A DNA stretch of 64,000 bases from Chitinophagales bacterium (lineage in GTDB: Bacteria; Bacteroidota; Bacteroidia; Chitinophagales; Chitinophagaceae), in assembly GCA_030832645.1 (NCBI GenBank), contig JAURIR010000002.1, forward strand, positions 18,871 to 82,870, in the 5' to 3' direction. The translations under genes were made by a program, and so were the position numbers. Under the pieces are notes generated by a model, which saw only the letters and a list, made by a program, of their open reading frames with translations, did no database searches and had not been told where the DNA came from. This document shows positions 48,596-58,876 of the stretch, piece after piece. The stretch's first letter is position 1; every line of letters begins with the position of its first letter.

Positions 48596-50068
48596 TTGAA
48601 TATGTTCGCTGCAATAGATAATTTTCCCGCCCTGTTGATATGGCTACCAATGATTGGTGGAATTCTTTCTTTCTTTTTAAAAGATGGACGACAGGCCAAA
48701 AAAAGTGCCATTATCTTCTCCGCTTCTTCTTTGATTGTAGTTTTGGTAAGTGTAGTTTATTCTGGCAAGGAGCACTTCTTTATAAATCAGGTTAGCTATG
48801 AATGGCTTACTTCAATAGGAAGCAGTTTTAGTTTGATACTTGACGGGCTTACCCGAACATTATCTCTACTCACTGCGATTGTTTTTTTATTGGTTTTCAT
48901 CCTCGTTCCCTCAGAGCAATACAAGGAGGCAAGCAAATTTTATGGTTTGATGATGCTCACGCAATGCGGTTTGGTGGGTGTTTTCATGGCTGCAGATGCA
49001 TTGGTGTTTTATCTTTTCTGGGAGGTAGCATTGATACCTGTTTATTTTCTTTCTTCCATATGGGGCGGAGAGAAACGCATCAGGGCAACGTTTAAGTTTT
49101 TCATCTACACCTTTGTTGGCTCCCTCATTATGCTTCTTGGCATTCTTTATTTATATAATAAAACCAACGGATCTTCATTCAGTTTGATGTCATTTTACAA
49201 TTTGACAATTCCATCTGCTGAACAAAATTGGTTGTTCTTGGCATTCTTCTTGGCATTTGCTATCAAAATGCCATTGGTCCCTTTCCATACATGGCAGCCC
49301 GAAGCATATGAACAAGCTCCTACTCCTGTTACAATGGTCCTGAGCGGGGTGATGGTAAAAATGGGGTTGTTTGGATTGCTTCGCTGGGTACTTCCTTTGT
49401 TTCCATTAGCGGTCAAGCAATTCAATGTTTTTATTATTCCGGTTATTGCTTTTGGAGTGGTATATGCCTCATTGATTGCTATTTATCAGGACAATGTCAA
49501 ACGATTGATTGCTTATTCTTCTATTGCTCACATCGGTCTAATGGCCATAGGGATATTGACACTGAAAGAGGTTGCGGTGATGGGTGTGTTATTGCAGATG
49601 TTCAACCATGGAATTAACATTGTTGCACTTTGGGTGGTGGCCTACATAATAGAAAAACAAACTGGTGTAACTTCTTTGTCAGGTTTAGGTGGTCTTGCAA
49701 AAAAAGCTCCTATTCTTGCTATATATTTAGTTGTTGCAGCATTAGCAAATATCGCTTTGCCACTTACAAATGCATTCATCGGCGAATTCATGATATTCAA
49801 CGGTATCTATCAATTCAATGCGTGGTATGCGGGATTCACAGGGCTCAGTATCATCTTCAGCGCTGTTTATACATTGAATATGATCAAGAAAATATTTTAC
49901 GGAGAAACAAATGCCTCTACTTCCGGATTTATTGATATCAGGGGTGAACAGGTAGTTGTTCTTTCGGTGTTGACTGTTCTTATATTGATCGTTGGATTTT
50001 ATCCTCAGCCTTTTTTCAAAATGATGGAGGATGCAGTTAGGTTGATCTTAACCAGGTACAGTTCTTAA
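48596..50068 (+). CDS. nuoM: NADH-quinone oxidoreductase subunit M
   Basis: FYLFWEVALIPVYFLSSIWGGEKRIRATFKFFIYTFVGSL, MPLVPFHTWQPEAYEQAPTPVTMVLSGVMVKMGLFGLLR. Confidence 0.95.
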   Translation: MNMFAAIDNFPALLIWLPMIGGILSFFLKDGRQAKKSAIIFSASSLIVVLVSVVYSGKEHFFINQVSYEWLTSIGSSFSLILDGLTRTLSLLTAIVFLLVFILVPSEQYKEASKFYGLMMLTQCGLVGVFMAADALVFYLFWEVALIPVYFLSSIWGGEKRIRATFKFFIYTFVGSLIMLLGILYLYNKTNGSSFSLMSFYNLTIPSAEQNWLFLAFFLAFAIKMPLVPFHTWQPEAYEQAPTPVTMVLSGVMVKMGLFGLLRWVLPLFPLAVKQFNVFIIPVIAFGVVYASLIAIYQDNVKRLIAYSSIAHIGLMAIGILTLKEVAVMGVLLQMFNHGINIVALWVVAYIIEKQTGVTSLSGLGGLAKKAPILAIYLVVAALANIALPLTNAFIGEFMIFNGIYQFNAWYAGFTGLSIIFSAVYTLNMIKKIFYGETNASTSGFIDIRGEQVVVLSVLTVLILIVGFYPQPFFKMMEDAVRLILTRYSS

Positions 50069-50082
50069 ATTCATTTACCACT

Positions 50083-51456
50083 ATGAATGCAATTATTTTT
50101 TCAGCAATTTGGGGCGTTTTGATGATGTATGCAGGATTTCTATTTAAATCCAAAAATACCATTCATCAGTTGGCTGTTGCAGGTGTTGTACTCTTGATTG
50201 TATTGAATATATACGAATTGATTGCCGGTATGTCTCTGATTGCAATAGATACAAAGGGAATGTTGTATCACTCAACCTATGGATTGATTTTTTTGCTTAT
50301 CATGCTGCTAGCTACACTGATGTATTTTTTATTATCCGGTAATGAAATTCAATCTACCGGTAAATCATCTGCTGATTTATATGCATTGATCTTTTTCATT
50401 CTATCTGGTATTGGTGTAATAGCAGGATACAAATCTCTTTTAATGTTGTTCATCGGAATTGAAATTGTTTCTATTCCGCTGTATGTATTGGCGGGTAGCG
50501 ATAAAGCGAATTTGAAGAGTAACGAAGCAGCACTTAAATACTTCTTGATGGGTTCTTTTTCAACAGGACTCATGTTGATGGGTATCGCGTTGATATACGG
50601 CGACGCAGGTACTTTTTACATCGATTTGATCAAGACGGGATCTGGCATGTTTACTCCGATGAAAGCTGCGGGCATTGTATTGATCCTTGCTTCCATGGCA
50701 TTTAAAGTATCTGCGGCGCCCTTCCATTTTTGGACCCCGGATGTATACGATGGCTCACCAACTGTATTTACGTCTTTCATGGCTACTATTGTAAAATCAG
50801 TTGCCTTCTTTGCATTTTTAACATTGTTTGATCATGGATTCGGCAATCTTCAATCACACTGGAAAACACTCCTCGCACTCATAGCTGTTCTTACATTATT
50901 GATTGGAAATATCACTGCAGTATTTCAGCAAAGTGTTAAACGTATGCTGAGTTACTCCTCTATCGCTCAAGCAGGATTCATGTTGCTTGCGGTTTTTGCG
51001 CTAAATATCTTTGCCAAGCAGGGATTGCTTTTATATTTCGCAGCATATTGTTTTGCTACACTGGGCATGTTTGCAGTATTAGCAAAAATGAAAGATCATT
51101 CCATTGAGGGATTTAACGGATTGGCCAAGCGCCATCCTTTGGTTGCACTTTCTCTATTGATTTGTTTATTGTCGCTTGCCGGTATCCCACTTACCGCAGG
51201 ATTTTTTGCGAAGTATTATATGTTGCTAGCAGTGATCCGAAATGGAGGAATGATGTGGTTGGTAGTGGTAGCAGTATTGTGTGCTGCTGTCAGTGTTTAC
51301 TACTATTTTAAGGTTATTCAAGCCATCTATTTTAAGGAATCCTCAAAAGAAGAATTACCTGAATTCAGCCCCTATTTCAAATGGATCATGCTTCTCAATG
51401 CAGCAATAATCATTGTGTTGGGAATCCATCCCGATTTGATCCTCAACCTGATCTAA
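50083..51456 (+). CDS. nuoN: NADH-quinone oxidoreductase subunit N
   Basis: FKVSAAPFHFWTPDVYDGSPTVFTSFMATIVKSVAFFA; end of nuo operon. Confidence 0.95.
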   Translation: MNAIIFSAIWGVLMMYAGFLFKSKNTIHQLAVAGVVLLIVLNIYELIAGMSLIAIDTKGMLYHSTYGLIFLLIMLLATLMYFLLSGNEIQSTGKSSADLYALIFFILSGIGVIAGYKSLLMLFIGIEIVSIPLYVLAGSDKANLKSNEAALKYFLMGSFSTGLMLMGIALIYGDAGTFYIDLIKTGSGMFTPMKAAGIVLILASMAFKVSAAPFHFWTPDVYDGSPTVFTSFMATIVKSVAFFAFLTLFDHGFGNLQSHWKTLLALIAVLTLLIGNITAVFQQSVKRMLSYSSIAQAGFMLLAVFALNIFAKQGLLLYFAAYCFATLGMFAVLAKMKDHSIEGFNGLAKRHPLVALSLLICLLSLAGIPLTAGFFAKYYMLLAVIRNGGMMWLVVVAVLCAAVSVYYYFKVIQAIYFKESSKEELPEFSPYFKWIMLLNAAIIIVLGIHPDLILNLI

Positions 51457-51505
51457 CCTTCAGAAGTTGTGTTTTATCAGCTCTCTTCATCCGTTCATCA
51501 ATCTT

Positions 51506-51538
51506 TTTGATGGGGGAGTGGACGTTTCACTAATTTTG
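51506..51538 (+). promoter_or_regulatory. Promoter TTTG-N21-TAATTTTG upstream of ABC permease, 4 nt before ATG
   Basis: TTTG 51506-51509, TAATTTTG 51531-51538, TCTT, ATG 51543. Confidence 0.6.
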
Positions 51539-51542
51539 TCTT

Positions 51543-52829
51543 ATGAAATTAGTTGATAACCTCTCACTGGCTTGGCGAACAGTACGAAGCAATAAGCTGC
51601 GAACTGGAATAACAGTAGCCATCATTGCTTTTGGTATCATGGCTTTGGTTGGAATCATCACTGCTATTCAGGCCATGAATAACAGTCTTCGGGATAGCTT
51701 CTCCACGATGGGGGCCAATGCATTCAGCATTCGTTTCCGTGAAAGACGAATGATGATGGGAGGGGGAGAGCGCGGAGCCTCTGTTACTCAATCTAAAGTA
51801 GGATCACAACGAAAAGTCAAGAAATCCAGTACAGGTCAAATCATCACGTATCAGCAGGCGAAGCAATTCAAAGAAGGGTATGAGTTTCCCTCTTATGTAA
51901 GTGTCGGTATCAACGGTCCTAGAAATCTGGTGGTGAACTATGAAAACAAAAAAACAAATCCTACCGTTTCATTGAATGGGGGAGACGATAACTACCTGAA
52001 GCTGAATGGATACGAAATTGCCTACGGAAGAAATTTCAATCGCAATGAAATTGAAAGCGGACAGGATATCTGCATCATTGGTAAAGACGTAGCTACGAAA
52101 CTATTCGGATCACGTGCTGATAGAGCTTTGGAAAAAGTGATTCGGGTGGGAAACAATAAATACCGTGTTATTGGTATTACGAAGGAGAAAGGTGCGAGTG
52201 CTTTTTTGCAGGCAGACAACGTCATTTTTGCAACCTATACCAATGTGAAGCAACGCTATGCCAATAAAAATCAGTCGTATCAACTGGCAGTGATGGTAGA
52301 CGATATCAATCGACTGGAACCTGCTATTGGAGAGGCAGAAGCGTATTTTAGAAATGTGCGTGGTCTTACTACAACCGAGGACAATAACTTTTATGTAGAT
52401 AAGAGCGATAGTATCGCAGAAACGTTCATCAAATTACTGGGAACTATTTCTGCTGCTGCAGGGGCAATAGGATTTATTACGTTGGTCGGAGCCGCCATTG
52501 GTTTGATGAATATTATGTTGGTTGCTGTAACCGAAAGAACAAAAGAAGTAGGGTTGATAAAAGCATTAGGAGGCAAGAAGAACTCTATTCGGGCACAGTT
52601 TCTTTTTGAATCTACACTGATCAGTTTGATGGGAGCTTTAATTGGAATTTTGCTTGGGGTTATTATTGGAAACCTGGTTGGAAGTTTAATGAACACTTCC
52701 TTCTTTATACCCTGGGGAATTATTGGAGTGGGGATTATGATTTGTTCAGCAGTAGGCTTGATTGCAGGTCTCTATCCAGCTATGAAAGCATCCAGGTTAG
52801 ACCCTATCGTTGCATTACGTTATGAATAA
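51543..52829 (+). CDS. ABC transporter permease, MacB/FtsX-like
   Basis: [40 protein letters not shown]-terminal FtsX domain [45 protein letters not shown] ... [20 protein letters not shown]. Confidence 0.92.
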   Translation: MKLVDNLSLAWRTVRSNKLRTGITVAIIAFGIMALVGIITAIQAMNNSLRDSFSTMGANAFSIRFRERRMMMGGGERGASVTQSKVGSQRKVKKSSTGQIITYQQAKQFKEGYEFPSYVSVGINGPRNLVVNYENKKTNPTVSLNGGDDNYLKLNGYEIAYGRNFNRNEIESGQDICIIGKDVATKLFGSRADRALEKVIRVGNNKYRVIGITKEKGASAFLQADNVIFATYTNVKQRYANKNQSYQLAVMVDDINRLEPAIGEAEAYFRNVRGLTTTEDNNFYVDKSDSIAETFIKLLGTISAAAGAIGFITLVGAAIGLMNIMLVAVTERTKEVGLIKALGGKKNSIRAQFLFESTLISLMGALIGILLGVIIGNLVGSLMNTSFFIPWGIIGVGIMICSAVGLIAGLYPAMKASRLDPIVALRYE

Positions 52830-52830
52830 G

Positions 52831-52911
52831 AGTTGTATGTTTTAAGTTGTAAGTTATAAGTAATTGTCATTTTACATGAACCACAAAACTTATAACTTAC
52901 AACCTACAACT
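52831..52911. repeat. Imperfect palindromic repeat built from AAGTTGTA-type units between convergent genes
   Basis: Core arms GTTGTAAGTTATAAGT (52846-52861) and ACTTATAACTTACAAC (52888-52903), plus outer AGTTGTA / TACAACT arms. Confidence 0.75.
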
Positions 52912-52915
52912 TTAG

Positions 52916-55477
52916 TTATTTAGGATCCAATGCTTTCTTGATTCTCTCTGAAATATCTTGTAAGTGATAGCGTGTCATTGCATCTGTTGCTCCAGAAGCG
53001 GCTGCTTGAGAAGCAGATCTCATTGCAGATAAGTGACCTCGCACAACTGAATACACATCAGATTTTTTGGTATCTCCAGAAGCCATTGCCATATTTCCCA
53101 TTGAGAGAGTTGCTGCAGCCGGAGAGTTAGATCCCAACAATGAAATCATTCTCTCCACATAACTTTTCTGAAGATTTCTTCTGTGTCCGTCGATTGATTT
53201 TTTGGCACTCCATTCGCTCAAGATATTTTTCTCTACATCATTGAATAGCTCGTCGACTGTATATGCATTGCTAAACCTGTTTGCATGAACAGCCATTTTT
53301 GATAATCTTGAAGAAGATAACATGCTTGCCAACACATTGTCTTGAATAGAGCTCAATTGATCCGTGATTGGATTATTGATCTTATCCAAGATATCGTAAT
53401 TCAACATCCACTCGGGTGTAGTAAAGAGTTGGTTGTTGATGAAGGCCACAGCTTCTTTTTGAATCGCCTTAGGTGTTACCTCGTATACATTACCGGCTTG
53501 CTCTACACTTTTTGGAGTTTCATAATATCCGCCGATGTTTCTTAATACATGTCCCAAGTATCTGTTGAATTGATTTACTACTTGTCCGTACATCAATCCA
53601 AGGTTCTGGTACCTGTCTGCTTCCTCTTTTGTCCACTCTGGTAATTTTGCTACAATTCTTTTCAAATTCTTCACACCGTATTCACTAGCTTTCATAGAAT
53701 TGTCTCCCAAGTCTTCGCTTTGTGTTCTTGGGTCAGATAAGTTTCCGTATTCATAAGTACCAAACCAAATACGTGGATTTTTGGCAAGGCGTTCATTGTA
53801 TAGTTTACTTCTTTGTTTTTTATCGGTTTCCTCGTCATCAGCGCCAAAGCCATATCCCCATTCGATTGCCCATTTATCGTAATCGCCAATACGTGGAAAC
53901 AATCCGGATCTGCCGATTTTATCTTCGGGTTGAGCAACGTAGTTGAAGCGGGCATAGTCCATGATAGAGGCAGTATGACCGTTAGCTTCTACCCACGACT
54001 TATCGCGCAATTTTTCAACGGGCGTTCTGCTGCTTGAACCCATGTTGTGGCGTAAACCAAGTGTATGTCCCACTTCATGCGAAGAAACAAAACGAATCAA
54101 ATTACCCATCAAGTCGTCATCAAATTTCATTTTTCTTGCACCTGTATCTATGGCGGCAGTTTGCACAAAATACCAATCGTGCACCAAGCTCATTACATTG
54201 TGGTACCATCCGATATGGCTTTCTATAATTTCACCGCTTCTTGGATCGTGTACATTTGGTCCGTATGCATTTTGAATATCGGATGCAAAATATCTGATCA
54301 CAGAGTAGCGCGCATCTTCTAAGCTCATCGTTGAATCGTTCTCAGGCCACTCTTTACCCATGATAGCATTCTTGAAACCTGCTTTTTCAAAGGCAGCTTG
54401 CCAGTCGTCGATTCCTTTTATAAGGTAGGGCCTCCATTTTTTTGGAGTTGCAGGATCTATGTAATAAACAATAGGCTTTTCTGGTTCTACCAATTCTCCT
54501 TTCTTCCACTTTTCAACGTCTTCTTTTTTGGGTTGAAGTTTCCAGCGAACGATGAAACTTTCTTCTTCGGATTTATGTTGATCGTCGGTGTATACAGTAT
54601 AATCATCTGCAAAAAATCCAATCCTTGGATCGGTCAATCTTTTTTGCATTGGTTTTTCTGGAAGGATGATGAACGAATTGTTTATTTCCAATGTGATCAC
54701 ACCAGCAGCATTCGCAGCAGGCAACGAAGCACTAGGAAAAGGAGACGGAGCGCCCATTCCAGGTGAAGCGGCACTCGCACCAAAGGTTTTTACAGATCTA
54801 ACTTCTGTATTGATCGGAAAACTTTTGATACTCTCTATATAAGATTTATCGGCTTGAATTCCTGTTAAGCTAAGTCTTCTTTTAGAAGCAGGATTCAACG
54901 ATACAGCTTGATTATCTCCTTTGAAAAAGTCTGTTACATCAATAACAGCTCCTGTAGAATCTGGTCCGAATGCTTTGATATCAAATGCTGCAGCAATGGG
55001 ATCCAGGTTCGAGTTCTTTACCGCCTTATATATAGGCTGAGAAGAATCAGCTACACTAATAACAGTTACAACTCTCATGAATACTTTATTATCTGGACCT
55101 TTTTCGAATCGCACAACCTGTTGGTTAGCCAACTCGCCTCCGTAAACACCTCCACCTCCAGCAACTTTTGTATAGCGTGTGATGGCCATGATGTCTCGTC
55201 CAAAAAGTGATTCTTTGATTTCGAAATAAAATTTATCGTCCACTTTGTGAACGTTGAAAAGTCCCTTGCTTGTTTTAGCCTTTGGGGTGATTACTTCCTT
55301 GTAGGATTTTGGTCCATTTCTAGGAGGAGCAGGGGGTGCTGCTGGAGCTGCAGTTGGAGCTACTGGGGCAGCAGGAGCCGTTGGCGGCTGATCTCTGCGG
55401 TTTTGGGCAGATATTGTTTCGATGCCCACTAAAATGCTACATGTAAAAAGCAATGCCTTGAACGAAAAAATCTTCAT
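52916..55477 (-). CDS. Exported zinc-dependent metalloprotease (DUF5117/DUF5118-type)
   Basis: Signal peptide, Ala/Pro-rich segment, FVSSHEVGHTLGLRHNMGSSS (HExxHxxGxxH). Confidence 0.9.
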   Translation of the reverse strand: MKIFSFKALLFTCSILVGIETISAQNRRDQPPTAPAAPVAPTAAPAAPPAPPRNGPKSYKEVITPKAKTSKGLFNVHKVDDKFYFEIKESLFGRDIMAITRYTKVAGGGGVYGGELANQQVVRFEKGPDNKVFMRVVTVISVADSSQPIYKAVKNSNLDPIAAAFDIKAFGPDSTGAVIDVTDFFKGDNQAVSLNPASKRRLSLTGIQADKSYIESIKSFPINTEVRSVKTFGASAASPGMGAPSPFPSASLPAANAAGVITLEINNSFIILPEKPMQKRLTDPRIGFFADDYTVYTDDQHKSEEESFIVRWKLQPKKEDVEKWKKGELVEPEKPIVYYIDPATPKKWRPYLIKGIDDWQAAFEKAGFKNAIMGKEWPENDSTMSLEDARYSVIRYFASDIQNAYGPNVHDPRSGEIIESHIGWYHNVMSLVHDWYFVQTAAIDTGARKMKFDDDLMGNLIRFVSSHEVGHTLGLRHNMGSSSRTPVEKLRDKSWVEANGHTASIMDYARFNYVAQPEDKIGRSGLFPRIGDYDKWAIEWGYGFGADDEETDKKQRSKLYNERLAKNPRIWFGTYEYGNLSDPRTQSEDLGDNSMKASEYGVKNLKRIVAKLPEWTKEEADRYQNLGLMYGQVVNQFNRYLGHVLRNIGGYYETPKSVEQAGNVYEVTPKAIQKEAVAFINNQLFTTPEWMLNYDILDKINNPITDQLSSIQDNVLASMLSSSRLSKMAVHANRFSNAYTVDELFNDVEKNILSEWSAKKSIDGHRRNLQKSYVERMISLLGSNSPAAATLSMGNMAMASGDTKKSDVYSVVRGHLSAMRSASQAAASGATDAMTRYHLQDISERIKKALDPK

Positions 55478-55748
55478 TTTGATGGATTTAGAGTCGGTAA
55501 ATATAAGGGGATTATATTATTTAAACTTCCCTCAATTTTTCAGGGAATACGATGTCATTGGGTAGAAAAAATTGTGCCGTTTTGATTTTTTTTTATTTTT
55601 TATTCACCTCGTTGCATTTTTTAATCAATTTTATTATCTTGCTCTGCCCCTGAGGTATTCTTTTGTATCATTTAACACAAAGGGTTATTTTAGAGGTTAT
55701 TATAAACATTTTCAAACCAAAGAAATCTTTAACTAAAAAACGTACGTC

Positions 55749-56609
55749 ATGGCTGAAACAAAACCAACAGCGGCTGCAAAGTCAACCACATCAGCACAAC
55801 CCAAAAAAGGTGGTGGTAACGCAATTTCTTATCTGGCTCCAATCATTTGTGTAATTGCCGGATATTGTATTTGGAGATTCATTTTGGGAAATTCTGATGG
55901 CTTCACTAAGCCAGATGAGTTAGGTGGTTTCTGGCCATCTCACAAGGGTCCCAAGGGTGCATGGTACAGAATGTACGAGGGTGGAATCATCGTTCCATTG
56001 TTGCTTGGTGCATTCCTCATGGTAGTTGTATTCTCAATCGAGCGTTTTCTTACAATCAAGAAAGCAACTGGTACTGGAAACAACGATGAGTTTGTTCGTA
56101 AAATTCAATTTCATCTTGCAAACAAAAACGTTGATGCTGCTCTTGCTGAGTGCGACAAACAAAAAGGTAGCGTAGGAAACGTTATGAAAGCAGGTTTGAA
56201 AAAGTACAAAGAGATGATCTCTGATGGTGCTTTGAATACAGAACAAAAAGTTCTTGCAATTCAAAAAGAAGTAGAAGAAGCAACTGCACTTGAACTTCCA
56301 ATGTTGCAAAAGAACTTGGTATTCCTTTCTACGTTAACATCCCTTGGTACATTGGTTGCCCTTTTGGGTACTGTATTGGGTATGATTAAATCATTCTCTT
56401 CTCTTGGTGAAGAAGGTGGTTCAGGTGCTGCTGCTGAATTGGCGGTTGGTATCTCTGAAGCACTTTATAATACAGCATTGGGTATCGGTACTTCATCTGT
56501 AGCCTTGATGATGTACAACGTATTTACTACCAAGATTGATTCAATCACTTATGGTATTGACGAGTCTGGCTTTACACTAACGCAGAGCTTTGCATCTCAA
56601 TACAAGTAA
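55749..56609 (+). CDS. exbB: MotA/TolQ/ExbB proton channel family protein
   Basis: TM segments, ALELPMLQKNLVFLSTLTSLGTLVALLGTVLGMIKSFSSLGEEGGSGAAAELAVGISEALYNTALGIGTSSVALMMYN. Confidence 0.92.
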   Translation: MAETKPTAAAKSTTSAQPKKGGGNAISYLAPIICVIAGYCIWRFILGNSDGFTKPDELGGFWPSHKGPKGAWYRMYEGGIIVPLLLGAFLMVVVFSIERFLTIKKATGTGNNDEFVRKIQFHLANKNVDAALAECDKQKGSVGNVMKAGLKKYKEMISDGALNTEQKVLAIQKEVEEATALELPMLQKNLVFLSTLTSLGTLVALLGTVLGMIKSFSSLGEEGGSGAAAELAVGISEALYNTALGIGTSSVALMMYNVFTTKIDSITYGIDESGFTLTQSFASQYK

Positions 56610-56667
56610 ATGCTTCGGTTCCAATGGAACCAGAAGTTGGTAGTATCTAATTAACAAAATTGTAAAC

Positions 56668-57336
56668 ATGCCAAGTGTCAAAATAAAAAAACATGCTCCT
56701 GAAAACGACATGACGCCGTTCGTGGACGTAGCGTTCCTGATTTTGTCGTTTTTCATGTTGGCAACAAAGTTCAAACCTGAAGAGCCTGTGGAGGTAACCA
56801 CTCCAAACTCGGTATCTTCTCAGGTGTTGCCAGAGAAGGATGCATTGATGGTTTCGATAGATAAGGGTGGCAGGGTTTTTGTTTCGATGGATAATCCACA
56901 ATCACGTCAGTTGTTGATCGAGAATTTGAACCAGACTAGAAACCTCGGTTTAAGTCCTGCTGAAATAAAGAACTTCATCAACGCTCCAAGCGTTGGAGTT
57001 CCATTTAGTCAGTTGAAAGGGTTGCTTTCTCTTGATCAGGAAGAACCGTCTACCAAGGAAGTATTTAAAAAACAACCTGGTATTCCATGTTCTGATTCAA
57101 CAGGCGGTGAATTGTATTACTGGGTGCGCGACGCATTGGTTGCCTACTCCGGTAAGAAACTCAACCTGCTCATCAAGGCGGACAACAGTGCCAAGTACCC
57201 AGATTTTAAAAACGTTCTCAATGCTTTCAAGAAGAATGATCAAAATAAATTCCTTCTTGTAACTGCACCCGAGGATGCTCCTTCTGGAACTGCATTGTAT
57301 GTTACACGTCAGAAGCAAATTCAAAGTGGAAAGTAA
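56668..57336 (+). CDS. exbD: Biopolymer transporter ExbD (copy 1)
   Basis: ENDMTPFVDVAFLILSFFMLATKFKPEEPVEVTTPNSVSSQVLPEKDALMVSID. Confidence 0.9.
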   Translation: MPSVKIKKHAPENDMTPFVDVAFLILSFFMLATKFKPEEPVEVTTPNSVSSQVLPEKDALMVSIDKGGRVFVSMDNPQSRQLLIENLNQTRNLGLSPAEIKNFINAPSVGVPFSQLKGLLSLDQEEPSTKEVFKKQPGIPCSDSTGGELYYWVRDALVAYSGKKLNLLIKADNSAKYPDFKNVLNAFKKNDQNKFLLVTAPEDAPSGTALYVTRQKQIQSGK

Positions 57337-57361
57337 TTATTGATCAACTAAAAAGTCGAAT

Positions 57362-57898
57362 ATGGCAAGTATAGATACAGGGGGCGGCGATGGCGGACAC
57401 AAGAAAGGGCCTGGCGTAAAAAAAGCCAAGAAACTTTCTACGCGTGTCGACATGACCCCAATGGTGGATCTAGGATTCTTGTTGATCACCTTCTTCATCT
57501 TCACAACAACCATGTCTCAACCAACGGCAATGAATTTGTATATGCCAAAGGATGTAGACAAGCCAGAAGAGCAGAACAAGGTGAAAGAATCAGGAGCCTT
57601 CCACATCATGCTTGGAAAACAAGACGTGGTGTATTATTACGAAGGAATGGATCCAACACAGATAAAGACTGCAACTTTCAAAACCATACGAGATGAGATC
57701 ATTCGTAAAAAACAAAATACCAACCCCGAAGATCTTGTGGTAATCATCAAACCAACTGTTGATGCTACTTACAAGAACACGGTAGATATTTTGGACGAAA
57801 TGACCATCAACGAGATCAAGCGTTACGCAATGGTGGATATTTCACCTGTTGAGTACCAACTGATCAAGATTACGGAAGCTGCTGCTGGAATCAAGTAG
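57362..57898 (+). CDS. exbD: Biopolymer transporter ExbD (copy 2)
   Basis: STRVDMTPMVDLGFLLITFFIFTTTMSQPTAMNLYMPKD; tandem to copy 1. Confidence 0.9.
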   Translation: MASIDTGGGDGGHKKGPGVKKAKKLSTRVDMTPMVDLGFLLITFFIFTTTMSQPTAMNLYMPKDVDKPEEQNKVKESGAFHIMLGKQDVVYYYEGMDPTQIKTATFKTIRDEIIRKKQNTNPEDLVVIIKPTVDATYKNTVDILDEMTINEIKRYAMVDISPVEYQLIKITEAAAGIK

Positions 57899-57942
57899 TA
57901 ATTGATAACGAAGGAAAAAGAAATTAAATTAAAAGCATTACA

Positions 57943-58788
57943 ATGGATGCAAATAAAATTTTAAGCACTGATCTCATCGACCTGGTTTTCGAAGGTAGAA
58001 ACAAGAGCTATGGTGCTTATGAGCTCCGTCAACAATACAACAAGCGTTTGAGAAATGCGTTGATCATCACCGCATCTATCGCGTTGTTGATGTTGCTTGT
58101 GTCCTTCCTATCTTCTCTCAACATTGGCGGTTCAAAAGGCAAAGTTGAGATCAAAGAAGTGCAATTGGAAGAGATCAAGCAAGACGAGCCCAATGAGCCA
58201 CCGCCACCTCCTCCTCCAAAACCACCAGAGCCACCTAAAGTGGAAATGGCAAAATTCACCCCTCCTAAAGTGGTGAAGGACGAAGAAGTGAAGGAAGACG
58301 AGAAGCCCCCGGAAATTGAAAAGCTAGAGGAAACTAAGATCGGTACTGTTAACCAAGAAGGTACAAAGGACGAAGGAATCGTTGCACCTCCAGTTGAAAG
58401 TACTGTCGTAGAAGCTCCAAAAGAAGACGATGAAAACAAAGTCTTCCAAAAGGTGGAAATCGACGCAGAATTCCCAGGTGGAACTTCTGGATGGACTCGT
58501 TATGTAACGCGTGAGATCGAAAGAAATATCGACGAGTTGCAAGACGATGGCCGCTCCGGTACCGTGGTAATTCTTTTCATTGTGGACAAAGAGGGTGCTG
58601 TAAGTGAAGTGCGTGCATTGCCTTGTAATGAGGCAGGTGTTGGCAATTGCTTACCACCAAGTTCTAAACTTGCTGAAATTGCTGTAAACGCAATCAGAAA
58701 GGGTCCAAAATGGAAGCCAGCCATTCAAAACGGTAGAAACGTGAAAGCGTATCGCCGTCAGCCGGTAACTTTCCAACTTTCAGAATAA
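57943..58788 (+). CDS. tonB: Energy transducer TonB
   Basis: N-terminal TM, PNEPPPPPPPKPPEPPKV linker, C-terminal TonB domain (GTVVILFIVDKEGAVSEVRALP ... WKPAIQNGRNVKAYRRQPVTFQL). Confidence 0.92.
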   Translation: MDANKILSTDLIDLVFEGRNKSYGAYELRQQYNKRLRNALIITASIALLMLLVSFLSSLNIGGSKGKVEIKEVQLEEIKQDEPNEPPPPPPPKPPEPPKVEMAKFTPPKVVKDEEVKEDEKPPEIEKLEETKIGTVNQEGTKDEGIVAPPVESTVVEAPKEDDENKVFQKVEIDAEFPGGTSGWTRYVTREIERNIDELQDDGRSGTVVILFIVDKEGAVSEVRALPCNEAGVGNCLPPSSKLAEIAVNAIRKGPKWKPAIQNGRNVKAYRRQPVTFQLSE

Positions 58789-58809
58789 ACAACGGTTTAT
58801 ACATTTTAC

Positions 58810-58842
58810 AAGGTCGTTTGGAATTCCAAACGACCTTTTTTT
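58810..58842 (+). terminator. Intrinsic terminator downstream of tonB
   Basis: Perfect palindrome AAGGTCGTTTGGAA|TTCCAAACGACCTT followed by TTTTTA. Confidence 0.88.
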
Positions 58843-58864
58843 ATTTGATTCCTTCACTTGATTG

Positions 58865-58872
58865 TACTTTTA
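58865..58872 (+). promoter_or_regulatory. -7-like box (TACTTTTA) exactly 4 nt upstream of mnmE ATG
   Basis: TACTTTTA-CAGC-ATG; TTTG at 58844-58847. Confidence 0.45.
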
Positions 58873-58876
58873 CAGC

